64,000 bases of DNA from Polluticaenibacter yanchengensis (GCA_027854065.1 JAQGEF010000013.1:1-64000), one strand, 5' to 3'; shown: positions 1 through 10,134, counted from the stretch's first letter. A program made the numbers and translations. Notes: generated by a model not told the origin, from the sequence alone.

Positions 1-305
1 AGAAAAAACAAAGTTCGACTTTCAATGGCTTTCTTATTTCTAGTATATCCTTAGCTAAATGACATTGTCCCGCAGCCCGTTTAGCTTTAGTCATACTATT
101 TAACTGGTGTTTGGCGTCTTATTATCGTTAACCGCTCTGTATTTAGCACACATAAATAGGGACTAAATGGTACGTTTGTTTACAGGCAAAACATTTTCCG
201 GTGATTTTTAGACGATCTCAGCATCATTGGCAATGCTTTATTGCAGCAGGTAGTTTTAAAATAATTACTTACTTTTAAACCACTATTTTTTAAAATACAA
301 CAAGC
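1..305. other. AT-rich upstream region, no gene seen
   Basis: No credible coding frame or RNA gene is visible. The region ends a few bases before the ATG of the amidohydrolase, so it presumably holds that gene's promoter, but I could not pick out a convincing TTG / TAnnTTTG pair. Confidence 0.5.
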
Positions 306-1550
306 ATGGCTATTCATTCAGAGAGACTCAATAATCATATTTACGAACAAAGTGCCATTGGTAAAATTGCAGAAACAGGTATTTGCCGTCCGGCACATTC
401 TGCAGAAGAAAAGCAGGTATTTCAATTAGCTGCCGGCTGGATGACCGAAGCAGGTATGACCGTTAAAATTGATAATTTCGGAAACCTCATCGGCACTTAT
501 CCCGGTACAGAACCAGGATTACCGGTATTAATGATGGGCTCACATTTAGACACACAACCTTATGGCGGCCGTTTTGACGGGATTGCGGGTGTATTAGGTG
601 CCATTGAAGTAGTAAAAACATTGCATGATAATAATATAAAACCAAAGCGGACCATACAGGTCGTTTCATTTGCGGATGAAGAAGGCTGGCGTTTTAACAA
701 AGGGCTGTATGGCAGCCGGGGAATACTGGGGAAACTGGAGCCGGATGAAGAAGCCAGGAAAGATGCGAATGGCATATCCCGCAGAGAAGCCCTGGAATCA
801 TTCGGCTGTAATTTATCTGAACAATCAAAAGATGTTTATGCACCTGGTAGCATTCATTGTTTTTTAGAACTGCATATTGAGCAGGGGCCGGTGTTAGAAG
901 CCCTGGAACAACCCGTGGGCATTGTGAGCGGTATTAGCGGCCCATTATGGCTAACCGTCACTTTTAAAGGCGTGGCCGGGCATACCGGCAGCGTGCCAAT
1001 GCACATGAGAAATGATGCATTGCTGGGTGCTGCGGAAGTCATTGTTGCCATCAATAAAATAGCGACACAGGAACCGGGAAGTCCCACTGTTGGTACCTGT
1101 GGCAGTTTAAATGTTTTTCCGAATTCAAGAAATATTATCCCGGAAGAAGTGGTTTTTACACTGGATTTGCGGGATATAGAACAGAGCCGCAGAGATAAAT
1201 ATGAAGCGCAGTTGAGAGTGATCATTGAGGAGGTGACGGAAAAGCATGGATTAACCTATACCATATCCGAAGATACCAATTCAGAGCCGCGTTATTGCGC
1301 GCAATGGATGAAAGACATTATTCGTGAAGAATCGGAAGCTTTAGGTGTAGAGAATATACCGGAGTTGATGAGTGGCCCGTTCCATGATTCTCTGCCGCTT
1401 TCATATGCCTGTGATTACGCTATGATCTTTATAAGAAGCAAAGCGGGGATCAGTCATAATCCTAAAGAATATTCCTCCCCTGAAGATATTGCTTTGGGAG
1501 CAGATTTATTGTATAAGACCGTTTACAGAATATTACAACAGGATATTTAA
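306..1550 (+). CDS. M20-family amidohydrolase (N-carbamoyl-L-amino-acid hydrolase / allantoate amidohydrolase type)
   Basis: The 414-residue protein carries the binuclear-metal signature of the AllC/HyuC branch of the M20 peptidase family: GSHLDT (H80), GGRFDG (D91), FADEEGWRF (E125/E126), LELHIEQGP (H190) and GISHNPKEYSSPED (H384). GPFHDS (H360-D361) is the usual GxxHDA-like substrate-side motif. Family members cleave the C-N bond of N-carbamoyl amino acids or ureido compounds such as allantoate in the cytoplasm. The exact substrate cannot be read from sequence, and no ureide, hydantoin or purine-degradation genes lie next to it. The gene appears monocistronic, with a terminator directly downstream. 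Length is normal for the family and no signal peptide is seen. Confidence 0.9.
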   Translation: MAIHSERLNNHIYEQSAIGKIAETGICRPAHSAEEKQVFQLAAGWMTEAGMTVKIDNFGNLIGTYPGTEPGLPVLMMGSHLDTQPYGGRFDGIAGVLGAIEVVKTLHDNNIKPKRTIQVVSFADEEGWRFNKGLYGSRGILGKLEPDEEARKDANGISRREALESFGCNLSEQSKDVYAPGSIHCFLELHIEQGPVLEALEQPVGIVSGISGPLWLTVTFKGVAGHTGSVPMHMRNDALLGAAEVIVAINKIATQEPGSPTVGTCGSLNVFPNSRNIIPEEVVFTLDLRDIEQSRRDKYEAQLRVIIEEVTEKHGLTYTISEDTNSEPRYCAQWMKDIIREESEALGVENIPELMSGPFHDSLPLSYACDYAMIFIRSKAGISHNPKEYSSPEDIALGADLLYKTVYRILQQDI

Positions 1551-1568
1551 AAAAGGATTGATAACAGG

Positions 1569-1601
1569 ATCTCCCTTGCAGCAATGGAAGGGAGATTTTT
1601 T
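1569..1601 (+). terminator. Rho-independent terminator of the amidohydrolase gene
   Basis: Inverted repeat ATCTCCCTT / AAGGGAGAT with a 10-nt loop, followed immediately by a run of six T. Confidence 0.8.
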
Positions 1602-1749
1602 ATGCCCGGTGAATTTTAAAGTGGTATAATGGAAGCTGGGTTGTCCAATGAATTTTGTGAGAAAATATTCATGTACATGAAATGAGTTTCTTACCGGTGA
1701 CCGGTTCTGTTCTTTCCCGGAATGATGAATAGCATAACGATTGTTGCAT

Positions 1750-1878
1750 GGCTGCGGGATGCGGAAGGCAGCCGCCTTAGCGGCTGGTGCCCGGCACCGA
1801 GCGCAGCGAGCCTGTAGCAGCCCGTACAGGAGCCCGGTTAATAATCACCCGTTGAGAGCCCCTGAGAAAAGAAAAAAA
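1750..1878 (+). repeat. Dispersed GC-rich intergenic repeat, copy A
   Basis: GC-rich block in an AT-rich intergenic region. It starts with GGCTGCGGG and ends with GAGAGCCCC followed by an A-rich tail, and contains ACCGAGCGCAGCGAGCC and GCCCGGTTA. Related blocks occur at 16131-16260, 37623-37740 (inverted), 56945-57115 (inverted) and 58018-58170. The left end (GGGCTG) and right end (CAGCCC) are inverted copies in the better-kept members. No coding frame. Confidence 0.6.
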
Positions 1879-1992
1879 TACATTTTAAAGTGCAAAGGAT
1901 AACGAGTTTCGCAAAGATTCTGCTTTAAAATACAAATACTTTAATTGTGCTATTATTAGCAGCTGTAAGGGTGGGCTATGCTGCATTTTGCT

Positions 1993-2000
1993 TAATTTTG
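1993..2000 (+). promoter_or_regulatory. -7 promoter box upstream of purL
   Basis: TAATTTTG matches the Bacteroidota -7 consensus TAnnTTTG exactly. No matching TTG at normal spacing was found. Transcription would start near 2007, inside the longer reading frame that opens at 1947, which favours the ATG at 2037 as the translation start. Confidence 0.45.
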
Positions 2001-2036
2001 CGCTTTCAATTTTTTAGACATATCAACTCAGAAATA

Positions 2037-5000
2037 ATGATTCTTTTCTTCCAAAACCAGGCCGGCAAAGTTTACGGTGTACAGGTATCAAAAGATTTAA
2101 CGGCAGAGCAGATTACGCAGCTAAACTGGCTTTTTGGCAATGCCACGCAGGTAAATGCCTCAGCCATGAACGAAACATTTGTGGGGCCGCGTGCTGCAAT
2201 GATTACCCCCTGGAGTACGAATGCCGTTGAAATTACTCAAAATATGGGTATCAGCGGCATTGTCCGTATAGAAGAGTTTGAAAAAGTGGCTGAAAACTTT
2301 ACGGATTTCGATCCGATGATCTCCCAAAAGTACCCGGCTTTGACGCAGGAAATGTACACCATCAATATTGCACCGGAGCCTATCCTGGAAATTGATGACA
2401 TTGATGCATACAACAAACAGGAAGGTCTGGCACTTAACGCTGAGGAGGTCGATTACCTGAACAGGTTATCAGAAAAAATAGGCCGTAAACTAACGGATTC
2501 GGAAGTATTCGCATTTTCACAGGCGAACAGTGAGCATTGCCGTCACAAGATCTTTAACGGCACGTTTGTGATTGACGGGGTAGAACAACCGACGTCTTTA
2601 TTTAAACTGATTAAGAAAACATCGGCAGAAAACCCGAATGATATCGTATCGGCTTATAAGGATAATGTCGCATTTATAAAAGGGCCGGTGGTAACACAGT
2701 TCGCCCCAAAAACGGCCGATAAGCCTGATTTTTATACAGAAAAGGAATTTGAATCTGTTATTTCCATCAAAGCGGAAACACATAATTTCCCGACAACAGT
2801 AGAACCGTTTGCGGGTGCTGCAACGGGCTCCGGTGGTGAGATCCGCGATCGCCTGGCAGGTGGACAGGGAGCTTTACCATTGGCCGGTACTGCTATCTAT
2901 ATGACGGCTTATTCCCGTTTACTGGAAGACAGGCCCTGGGAAAAGGCAATGGACGCGCGCCAATGGTTGTATCAAACCCCGATGGATATTTTAATAAAAG
3001 CATCCAACGGTGCTTCTGATTTTGGTAACAAATTCGGCCAGCCGTTGATTACAGGTTCGGTTTTAACTTTCGAGCATGAGGAAGGCGGCCGTAAACTGGG
3101 ATATGATAAGGTAATTATGCAGGCGGGTGGTATTGGTTATGGTAAATTAGACCAGGCTAGGAAACACGAGCCGCAAACAGGTGATAAAATAGTGATACTT
3201 GGTGGTGAAAACTATCGCATTGGTATGGGTGGTGCGGCTGTATCCAGCGCGGATACGGGTGCTTTTGGCTCCGGTATAGAGCTGAACGCGATACAGCGGA
3301 GTAACCCTGAAATGCAGAAGCGTGCTGCTAATGCGATTCGTGCGTTTGTAGAATCGGATAATAACCCGATTGTGTCTATACACGACCATGGTGCGGGCGG
3401 ACATCTCAATTGCCTGTCCGAACTGGTAGAAGCCACAGGTGGATTGATTGATCTGGATAAACTGCCGGTGGGTGACCCTACCTTAAGTGCCAAAGAAATA
3501 ATTGGCAATGAATCGCAGGAGCGCATGGGATTGGTAATAGCTGAAAAAGATATTGATACGTTACAAAAAGTGGCCGATCGTGAGCGGGCGCCGATGTACA
3601 CTGTGGGCGATGTGACCGGGGATCACCGCTTTACTTTCAAATCCAAATCTACCGGTGTTGCACCAATGGATTATGCTTTGGAAGATTTCTTTGGCTCTTC
3701 GCCTAAAATGGTAATGACGGATAAAACGGTGAACCACCGGTATGATGATGTTACTTACGATGTGGCCAAAGTGCCTGAATACCTGGACCAGGTATTGCAA
3801 CTGGAAGCGGTGGCCGCTAAAGACTGGCTGACGAATAAGGTTGACCGTTGTGTAGGTGGCCGTGTTGCCAAACAACAATGTGCAGGACCATTGCAACTGC
3901 CGTTAAACAATGTGGGCGTAATGGCCCTGGATTATAAATCTGCAGAGGGTATTGCTACTACTGTGGGGCATTCGCCATTAACAGCGTTGGTTGATCCTGC
4001 TGCGGGCAGCAGAAATGCGATTGGTGAAGCGCTTTCAAACATCGTATTCGCGCCCATTAAAAACGGTCTGAAAGGTATTTCTCTTTCTGCCAACTGGATG
4101 TGGGCTTGTAATAACGAGGGCGAGGATGCACGTTTATACAAAGCAGTAGAAGCCTGTTCGGAGTTTGCAATCGCTTTAGGCGTCAATATTCCAACAGGTA
4201 AGGACTCTCTGAGCATGAAGCAGAAATACCCTGGTGGTGACAATGTGATTGCACCGGGTACGGTAATTATTTCTGCAGGTGGTAACTGTACGGATATTAA
4301 CAAAGTGGTGGAGCCTGTTTTGCAAAAAAATGCAGGATCTGTTTACTATATCAACCTTGGTAAAGACGCATTACAGTTAGGTGGTTCTTCTTTTGCACAA
4401 ATCCATAATAAAATAGGCAGCACTGTGGCCACGATTAAAGACGCGGGCTATTTTGCGAAAGCTTTTAATACCATCCAGGCAGCTATTACGAATAACCAGG
4501 TAGCAGCAGGGCACGATGTGGGTTCCGGTGGCCTGGTGACTACTTTGCTGGAATTATGTTTTGCAGATGTGAACCTGGCCGCTAACTATAACCTGACCGG
4601 TTTAAAAGAAGCGGATACTGTAAAAGCATTGTTTAATGAAAACATTGCCGTGGTATTACAGGCTAATGATGACGTGGTTTTGGAGCAAACATTTGCTGCT
4701 GCCGGTATTGATCTGGTAAAGATCGGTACAGTTGTAACCGGTAATACCGTGAGTGTTACTAATTATAATGAACACTTTAATTTTGATGTGGCCGCACTGC
4801 GCGATACCTGGTTTAAAACTTCTTTCCTGTTAGATCAGAAACAAAGTAAAAACGGTACTGCCCAGGCGCGTTACAGCAATTATAAAAATCAACCATTATC
4901 ATTTGAGTTCCCGGCTCATTTCACCGGAGAGAAGCCAGCAGTAACTACTGCCCCTCGTCCTAAAGCTGCTATCATACGTGAGAAAGGCAGCAATAGTGAA

Positions 5001-5708
5001 CGTGAAATGGCAAATGCCATGTACCTGGCAGGTTTCGATGTAAAAGATGTCCACATGACCGACCTTATCACTGGCCGTGAAACACTGGAAGATATCCAGT
5101 TCATTGGTGCTGTGGGTGGTTTCTCAAACTCGGATGTGCTGGGCTCTGCCAAAGGTTGGGCAGGCGCATTCCTTTATAACGAGAAAGCCAATACGGCTTT
5201 AACTAACTTCTTCGCCCGTAAGGATACCATGTCTGTTGGTATTTGTAACGGTTGCCAGTTGTTTATGGAGTTGGAACTGGTGAACCTGGACCACGAAGTG
5301 CATGGTAAAATGCACCACAATACGTCCGGCAAACATGAGTCTAATTTTGTATCGGTAAAAGTGCAGGAGAATCATTCTATTATGCTGAGCACTTTGGCAG
5401 GTAGTACTTTGGGCGTATGGATCTCACACGGCGAGGGTAAATTTAAACTGCCTTATAGTGAAGACCGCTATCATATTGTGGCTAAATATGGCTATGACCA
5501 GTATCCGCATAATCCGAACGGTTCCGATTTTAATACTGCAATGATGTGTGATGCTACTGGCCGCCACCTGGTGACTATGCCGCATATCGAGCGTTCTATT
5601 TTCCAGTGGAACTGGGCTAATTATCCTGCAGGCCGTAAAGATGCGGTAAGTCCGTGGTTAGAAGCCTTTGTGAATGCGAGAAAATGGTGTGAGGAGAATG
5701 GTAAATAA
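2037..5708 (+). CDS. purL: Phosphoribosylformylglycinamidine synthase (large single-chain PurL)
   Basis: PurL converts FGAR, ATP and glutamine to FGAM in step four of purine synthesis. The 1223-residue length fits the large single-chain type. The synthetase half shows the motifs SEHCRHKIFNG and AETHNFPTTVEPFAGAATG, followed by GSGGEIRDR. The C-terminal class I glutamine amidotransferase domain has VGICNGCQ with nucleophile C1070, and MPHIERS supplying H1183 and E1185. The frame is open from 1947, but MILFFQNQ at 2037 matches family N-termini, and a -7 box lies between the two candidate starts, so I chose 2037. No other pur gene is adjacent. A perfect hairpin terminator follows. Confidence 0.97.
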   Translation: MILFFQNQAGKVYGVQVSKDLTAEQITQLNWLFGNATQVNASAMNETFVGPRAAMITPWSTNAVEITQNMGISGIVRIEEFEKVAENFTDFDPMISQKYPALTQEMYTINIAPEPILEIDDIDAYNKQEGLALNAEEVDYLNRLSEKIGRKLTDSEVFAFSQANSEHCRHKIFNGTFVIDGVEQPTSLFKLIKKTSAENPNDIVSAYKDNVAFIKGPVVTQFAPKTADKPDFYTEKEFESVISIKAETHNFPTTVEPFAGAATGSGGEIRDRLAGGQGALPLAGTAIYMTAYSRLLEDRPWEKAMDARQWLYQTPMDILIKASNGASDFGNKFGQPLITGSVLTFEHEEGGRKLGYDKVIMQAGGIGYGKLDQARKHEPQTGDKIVILGGENYRIGMGGAAVSSADTGAFGSGIELNAIQRSNPEMQKRAANAIRAFVESDNNPIVSIHDHGAGGHLNCLSELVEATGGLIDLDKLPVGDPTLSAKEIIGNESQERMGLVIAEKDIDTLQKVADRERAPMYTVGDVTGDHRFTFKSKSTGVAPMDYALEDFFGSSPKMVMTDKTVNHRYDDVTYDVAKVPEYLDQVLQLEAVAAKDWLTNKVDRCVGGRVAKQQCAGPLQLPLNNVGVMALDYKSAEGIATTVGHSPLTALVDPAAGSRNAIGEALSNIVFAPIKNGLKGISLSANWMWACNNEGEDARLYKAVEACSEFAIALGVNIPTGKDSLSMKQKYPGGDNVIAPGTVIISAGGNCTDINKVVEPVLQKNAGSVYYINLGKDALQLGGSSFAQIHNKIGSTVATIKDAGYFAKAFNTIQAAITNNQVAAGHDVGSGGLVTTLLELCFADVNLAANYNLTGLKEADTVKALFNENIAVVLQANDDVVLEQTFAAAGIDLVKIGTVVTGNTVSVTNYNEHFNFDVAALRDTWFKTSFLLDQKQSKNGTAQARYSNYKNQPLSFEFPAHFTGEKPAVTTAPRPKAAIIREKGSNSEREMANAMYLAGFDVKDVHMTDLITGRETLEDIQFIGAVGGFSNSDVLGSAKGWAGAFLYNEKANTALTNFFARKDTMSVGICNGCQLFMELELVNLDHEVHGKMHHNTSGKHESNFVSVKVQENHSIMLSTLAGSTLGVWISHGEGKFKLPYSEDRYHIVAKYGYDQYPHNPNGSDFNTAMMCDATGRHLVTMPHIERSIFQWNWANYPAGRKDAVSPWLEAFVNARKWCEENGK

Positions 5709-5730
5709 ATGATTTAGGATAGATATCAGG

Positions 5731-5762
5731 TCCCTCTTGCAAATTTGCAAGAGGGATTTTTT
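5731..5762 (+). terminator. Terminator of purL
   Basis: TCCCTCTTGCAAA / TTTGCAAGAGGGA is a perfect 13-bp inverted repeat followed by T6. Confidence 0.9.
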
Positions 5763-6150
5763 GTTTGATGATCTTCAGGTATCTGTGACCTGGCCGATCA
5801 TAGGTAAAATAGATATATTTAGTAATGTCATATAAGAATGTATTATAAGAAACTCTTTTGAAAAATGCCACATACACTTAAAATGTTTTAGGTGTCGTTT
5901 ATCCAATAAATAAAGAATGGTCCGAATCATTTTATGAGAAGAAGCAGGTAATGGGCATTCACCGGGAAAAGGAAATTGTTATGTACCATCAAAAAGGTGA
6001 TTGTTGCAGTGGAAAATCTTGAAATTCTATAACCTTAGTTGGAGTGGTGTATGTTATAATTCCAATCTGGCTAAGGCTTAGTATTTCATTTACCGCTATT
6101 GCAAATGTCTTGCGTCTCTCTTTTTGTTCTGTAAATATCTGTGAAAATTT
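5763..6150. other. Intergenic region between purL and the tracrRNA
   Basis: No full gene is visible. A 46-codon open stretch at 5882-6022 on the plus strand (containing EWSESFYEKKQV and REKEIVMYHQKGDCC) has no start codon near its 5' end and ends in TGA. It could be the tail of a decayed gene, but I do not recognise it. Confidence 0.35.
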
Positions 6151-6226
6151 GGACATAAAAGAAGGCGAGTTGCCCCGCCTTAAATGTTTTCACAACGGAA
6201 TAATCCTTATTGTGAATTGCTTTCAG
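6151..6226 (-). ncRNA. tracrRNA of the type II-C system
   Basis: Read on the minus strand, the RNA begins with TGAAAGCAATTCACAA (6225-6210). This is a 16-nt perfect complement of the start of the CRISPR repeat as read on the minus strand, and is therefore the anti-repeat. A small GGATTATTCC hairpin follows, then AAGGCG / CGCCTT (6162-6181) and a CTTTT tail, a typical tracrRNA 3' terminator. A further pairing, GTGAAAA near 6189-6195 with TTTTCAC near 6141-6147, would allow a longer 3' end to about 6141. The gene is divergent from cas9 and lies about 100 nt upstream of it. Ends are predicted, not measured. Confidence 0.85.
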
Positions 6227-6229
6227 GAA

Positions 6230-6237
6230 CAAATGTA
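6230..6237 (-). promoter_or_regulatory. -7 box of the tracrRNA promoter
   Basis: TACATTTG on the minus strand matches TAnnTTTG exactly and lies 4-5 nt before the anti-repeat, so transcription would start at or just inside the anti-repeat. A good upstream TTG was not found. Confidence 0.55.
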
Positions 6238-6329
6238 TATATAAATATCTTAAGGATATTACGGATTTGCGTAATTTTTAATTTATTTTTTTATTTACAT
6301 TTATGTTTTCATGATAAATATATAAAATA

Positions 6330-9300
6330 ATGGCAAGAAATATATTAGGATTAGATTTAGGAACAACCTCTATTGGGTGGGCGTTGATTAAAGTTGACGA
6401 CAATCACTTTCCTATTGAAATCATTGCGATGGGCAGTAGAATTATTCCATTATCGTCTGATGAAAGAGATCAATTTCAAAAGGGTCAGGCTATTTCAAAG
6501 AACCAAGAGAGAACTACTATCAGAACTCAACGAAAAGGTTATGACCGGAAGCAATTAAAAAAAAGTGATGATTTTAAATATAGCCTTAAAAAAGCATTAG
6601 AAGCATATGGTATTTTTCCTTCAAAAGAACTTTTTAATCTTCCTATGCTTGATTTATGGAAACTGAGAAGTGATGCTGCATCACAAGCAATAAGCCCGGA
6701 ACAACTAGGGCGTATACTGTATATGCTGAACCAAAAGCGCGGCTATAAATCAGCACGAAGCGAAGCCAATGCCGATAAGAAGGATACGGACTATGTACAT
6801 GCTGTAAAAAGTCGCTATGCACAGCTAAAAGACCGAAACCAAACAATTGGGCAGTTTTTTTATGAGGGGTTAAAAAATGCAGCAGAGCAAAATCAATACT
6901 TTCGGATTAAAGAGGAAGTTTATCCACGTGAAGCTTATGTTGAAGAATTTGATACGATTATCAATATGCAAAAAGGGCATCATCCTTTTTTAACGGATGA
7001 ATTAATACATTCTCTGCGTAATGAAATTATCTATTATCAACGCAAGTTGAAATCACAAAAAGGGTTATTAAACGTTTGCGAATTTGAAGGCTTTGAAAAA
7101 TCAATAACAGATAAATCGGGTAAAGAAAAGAAAGTTTTTGTAGGGCCAAAAGTGTCGGCGAAATCTAATCCTCTATTTCAACTATCCAGGATATGGGAAA
7201 CCGTAAATAATATCAATCTTAAGGTGAAAAATCCACCGGAAGCAAAATACAAATGGAGCGACCGCATTCCGACATCAGAAGAAAAAGAACAAATTGCAGC
7301 ACATTTATTTAAAAACGAACAGCTAAGTTACTCAGACCTGCTTAAAATTCTTAATCTAAAAAAAGACGAAGTTTATTCCAACAAGCAAATATTGAAGGGG
7401 ATTAAGGGGAATTTAACCTATAACGAAATTTATAAAATAATTGGAGATAACCCGCTTTTAAACTTTGAAGTAGAAGTCGATCCTAATGGTAGGGATGCTT
7501 ACATTTTTGACCGTAAAACAGGTGAAATTTTGGAGGAACGTCAAGGTGCTGTAATAAATAAAGAAATTGAACAACAACCTTTTTATCAGTTGTGGCATAC
7601 TATTTATTCTATCAAAGACTTATCAGAATGCAAACTGGCATTAATCAAGAGGTTTGGCTTTTCTGAAGATATAGCAGCGCAACTATCATGCATAGATTTT
7701 GATAAACAAGGCTATGGTAATAAGTCAGTAAAATCTATTCGAAAGACGCTTCCATATTTAATGAAGGGATATAATCTTTATGAATCAGAAAGTCTTGCTG
7801 GGTACGTATCTCGCTCGCTTACCAAAGATGAGTTGGAAAAAACAGGTACAGATGAAAAGCTATCATTGCTGCCTAAGAATTCTTTACGTCAGCCAGTTGT
7901 GGAGAAGATTTTAAACCAAATGATTAATATAGTTAATGCCATCATAGATAAATATGGTAAACCAGTGGAAGTCGTTATTGAGATGGCTCGCGAACTAAAA
8001 CAAAGTAAAGACGAACGGGATGCCACAGACAAGTTGAATGCTTTCAATAAAAAGGTAAATGATAAAGTCGCAGTTGCTCTTAAAGAGCTGGGTTTACCTG
8101 CGACTAAACGATTCATTGAAAAGTATAAATTCATTTCACCCACAAGAGACAAAAGTTGGGAGGCTTCACAAGTTGTGAATCAATGTATTTATTGCGGGGA
8201 TTCTTTTGGTATTGTGGAAGCTTTAAATGGTGATGCTTTTGATGTTGACCATATTGTACCGAAAGCATTATTATTTGATGATTCGCAAACCAATAAGGTG
8301 TTGGTACATCGCCGATGTAACGGTCATAAGACTAACCAAACTGCATATGACTATATTGCGAAGAAAGGAGAGGTTGAACTTAATGCATACCTGGCAAGAG
8401 TTGATGACTGGTTTAAGCGTGGTATTATTTCTTATTCCAAAATGAATCGGTTAAAGGTCTCATTTGAACAGTACCAGGAACGTAAAAAAAATAAAAAAGA
8501 AACAGAGGGTGATAAAAAAATATGGGAAAGTTTTATTGACCGAAATCTGAGAGAAACCCAATATATTACCAGAAAGTCGAAGGAGATATTAGGAAATATT
8601 TGTAATAAAGTAAGGATAACCGAAGGGAATGTTACTGCAAAACTGAGAAATCTTTGGGGTTGGGATGATATTTTGCTAAGCTTACAATTGCCTAAATTTA
8701 AAGAATTGGAGCAAACCGAGATAAAAGAATGGACTAGTGAACATGGACGAAAAAAACATGAAAAAGTTGAAATAGCAAATTGGAGTAAACGCGATGACCA
8801 TCGTCATCATGCCATTGATGCTTTAGCAATCGCTTGTACTACACAAAGTTTTATTCAGAGAATAAATACTTTGAATGCAAGTGATGTGAGGAATGAAATG
8901 AATAAAGAGGTAGAAGAAGCGAAATCTCAATTCAATGAAAAAATGACATTGCTGGAAAAATATTTAGTAACACAAAAGCCATTTGAAACTGTGGAAGTTG
9001 CTAAAGCTATTGATGAGATTTTAATATCCTTCAAACCTGGAAAGAAGGTAGCGTCTGTCAGTAAATTTAAAGCTAAAGGAAAGAATAATGAAACAGGAGT
9101 GCTTACCCCAAGAGGAGCTCTGCATGAACAATCGGTGTATGGAAAAATAAGAATAACAGAGAAAAATAAACCGCTCAAATATTTATTTGAAAATACTGAA
9201 AAAATTATTGATAAAAATATTCAGCAAAAAATATTGAATAAAATTGAGGCGTTTGAGGGGGATATAAAAAAGGCTATAGGGTCTTTGAAGAAATCGCCTA

Positions 9301-10127
9301 TATATATGGACGATACAAATGTGGCTATACTAGAAACGGCTGATTGCTTTAAAGAGGAGATTGTAATTAAGTATAAACTGGATAGTTTAAAAGCAAAAGA
9401 TGTTCCCTATATAGTAGATAAAAAGGTCAAAGAGTTGGTTCAGCAAAGATTGGATGCTCATGGTGGTAAAGAAAAGGAAGCTTTCAAAACCACGCTTTGG
9501 TATAATGAAACGAAACAAATTCCTATCAGAACTGTTCGATGCTTTACAGGTCTGTCTGCTGTTGAAGCTATAAAGAAAGATGAAAGTGGTAATGATATTG
9601 GTTTTGTAGTATTAGGTAATAATCACCATATAGCCATTTATAAAGATAAAGAAGGGAAGTTAAGTCAACACAGTTGTACATTTTGGCATGCAGTAGAGAG
9701 AAAGAAGTTTAAACTTCCTACAATGATAGAAGATACAAGTGTACTATGGAATAATATTCTTGGCAAAGAACTACCTCAATCTTTTTTAGATAAACTTCCT
9801 GCTGATAATTTGAAACTGGAACATAGCTTACAACAAAATGAAATGTTTATTTTAGGTTTAAGTAAGGATGAAGTAGAAAAAGCAATTGCTGAAAATAATA
9901 AGTCAGTTATTAGCAAGCATCTTTATTTAGTGTGGAGTATAGGCGAAAATCAGTATTGGTTCAGGCATCATTTAGAAACAAAGAATTCAGAATTAAAGCA
10001 AACAGTAGGTGCAAAAGAAAGTAAGCGATATTATTTATTTAAAAGTGTTGGGGCATTTTTAATCCAGAATCCTATGAAAGTAAAGATTGATTGTTTGGGG
10101 AATTTGAAATCATCTGTTGGATCTTAA
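6330..10127 (+). CDS. cas9: CRISPR-associated endonuclease Cas9, type II-C
   Basis: RNA-guided DNA endonuclease of 1265 residues. Split RuvC nuclease: RuvC-I ILGLDLGTTSIGWAL with D9, RuvC-II VVIEMARELKQ with E551, and RuvC-III DDHRHHAIDALAIA with H826/H827 and D830. An arginine-rich bridge helix (ERTTIRTQRKGYDRKQLKK) follows RuvC-I at about residues 66-85. The HNH domain has FDVDHIVPKA with H641 and catalytic-type N655, plus a probable zinc site C619-x2-C622 and C663-x2-H666. All catalytic residues are present, so it should be active. It is followed directly by cas1 and cas2 with no csn2 or cas4, which defines subtype II-C. The PAM-interacting C-terminus cannot be interpreted by eye. Confidence 0.97.
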   Translation: MARNILGLDLGTTSIGWALIKVDDNHFPIEIIAMGSRIIPLSSDERDQFQKGQAISKNQERTTIRTQRKGYDRKQLKKSDDFKYSLKKALEAYGIFPSKELFNLPMLDLWKLRSDAASQAISPEQLGRILYMLNQKRGYKSARSEANADKKDTDYVHAVKSRYAQLKDRNQTIGQFFYEGLKNAAEQNQYFRIKEEVYPREAYVEEFDTIINMQKGHHPFLTDELIHSLRNEIIYYQRKLKSQKGLLNVCEFEGFEKSITDKSGKEKKVFVGPKVSAKSNPLFQLSRIWETVNNINLKVKNPPEAKYKWSDRIPTSEEKEQIAAHLFKNEQLSYSDLLKILNLKKDEVYSNKQILKGIKGNLTYNEIYKIIGDNPLLNFEVEVDPNGRDAYIFDRKTGEILEERQGAVINKEIEQQPFYQLWHTIYSIKDLSECKLALIKRFGFSEDIAAQLSCIDFDKQGYGNKSVKSIRKTLPYLMKGYNLYESESLAGYVSRSLTKDELEKTGTDEKLSLLPKNSLRQPVVEKILNQMINIVNAIIDKYGKPVEVVIEMARELKQSKDERDATDKLNAFNKKVNDKVAVALKELGLPATKRFIEKYKFISPTRDKSWEASQVVNQCIYCGDSFGIVEALNGDAFDVDHIVPKALLFDDSQTNKVLVHRRCNGHKTNQTAYDYIAKKGEVELNAYLARVDDWFKRGIISYSKMNRLKVSFEQYQERKKNKKETEGDKKIWESFIDRNLRETQYITRKSKEILGNICNKVRITEGNVTAKLRNLWGWDDILLSLQLPKFKELEQTEIKEWTSEHGRKKHEKVEIANWSKRDDHRHHAIDALAIACTTQSFIQRINTLNASDVRNEMNKEVEEAKSQFNEKMTLLEKYLVTQKPFETVEVAKAIDEILISFKPGKKVASVSKFKAKGKNNETGVLTPRGALHEQSVYGKIRITEKNKPLKYLFENTEKIIDKNIQQKILNKIEAFEGDIKKAIGSLKKSPIYMDDTNVAILETADCFKEEIVIKYKLDSLKAKDVPYIVDKKVKELVQQRLDAHGGKEKEAFKTTLWYNETKQIPIRTVRCFTGLSAVEAIKKDESGNDIGFVVLGNNHHIAIYKDKEGKLSQHSCTFWHAVERKKFKLPTMIEDTSVLWNNILGKELPQSFLDKLPADNLKLEHSLQQNEMFILGLSKDEVEKAIAENNKSVISKHLYLVWSIGENQYWFRHHLETKNSELKQTVGAKESKRYYLFKSVGAFLIQNPMKVKIDCLGNLKSSVGS

Positions 10128-10134
10128 TACTCTT

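Noticed and set aside
854..1225. 123-codon minus-strand frame inside the amidohydrolase gene
   Set aside because: Shadow of a gene with complete catalytic motifs on the other strand.
1947..2036. 30-residue N-terminal extension of PurL
   Set aside because: The promoter -7 box lies inside it and PurL family proteins begin at MILFF.
5882..6022. Open stretch with protein-like sequence (EWSESFYEKK, MYHQKGDCC)
   Set aside because: No start codon near its 5' end and no family recognised; kept only as a remark in the intergenic entry.
6044..6244. 66-codon plus-strand frame upstream of cas9
   Set aside because: It overlaps the tracrRNA and its promoter, has no recognisable protein content and no ribosome-binding context.
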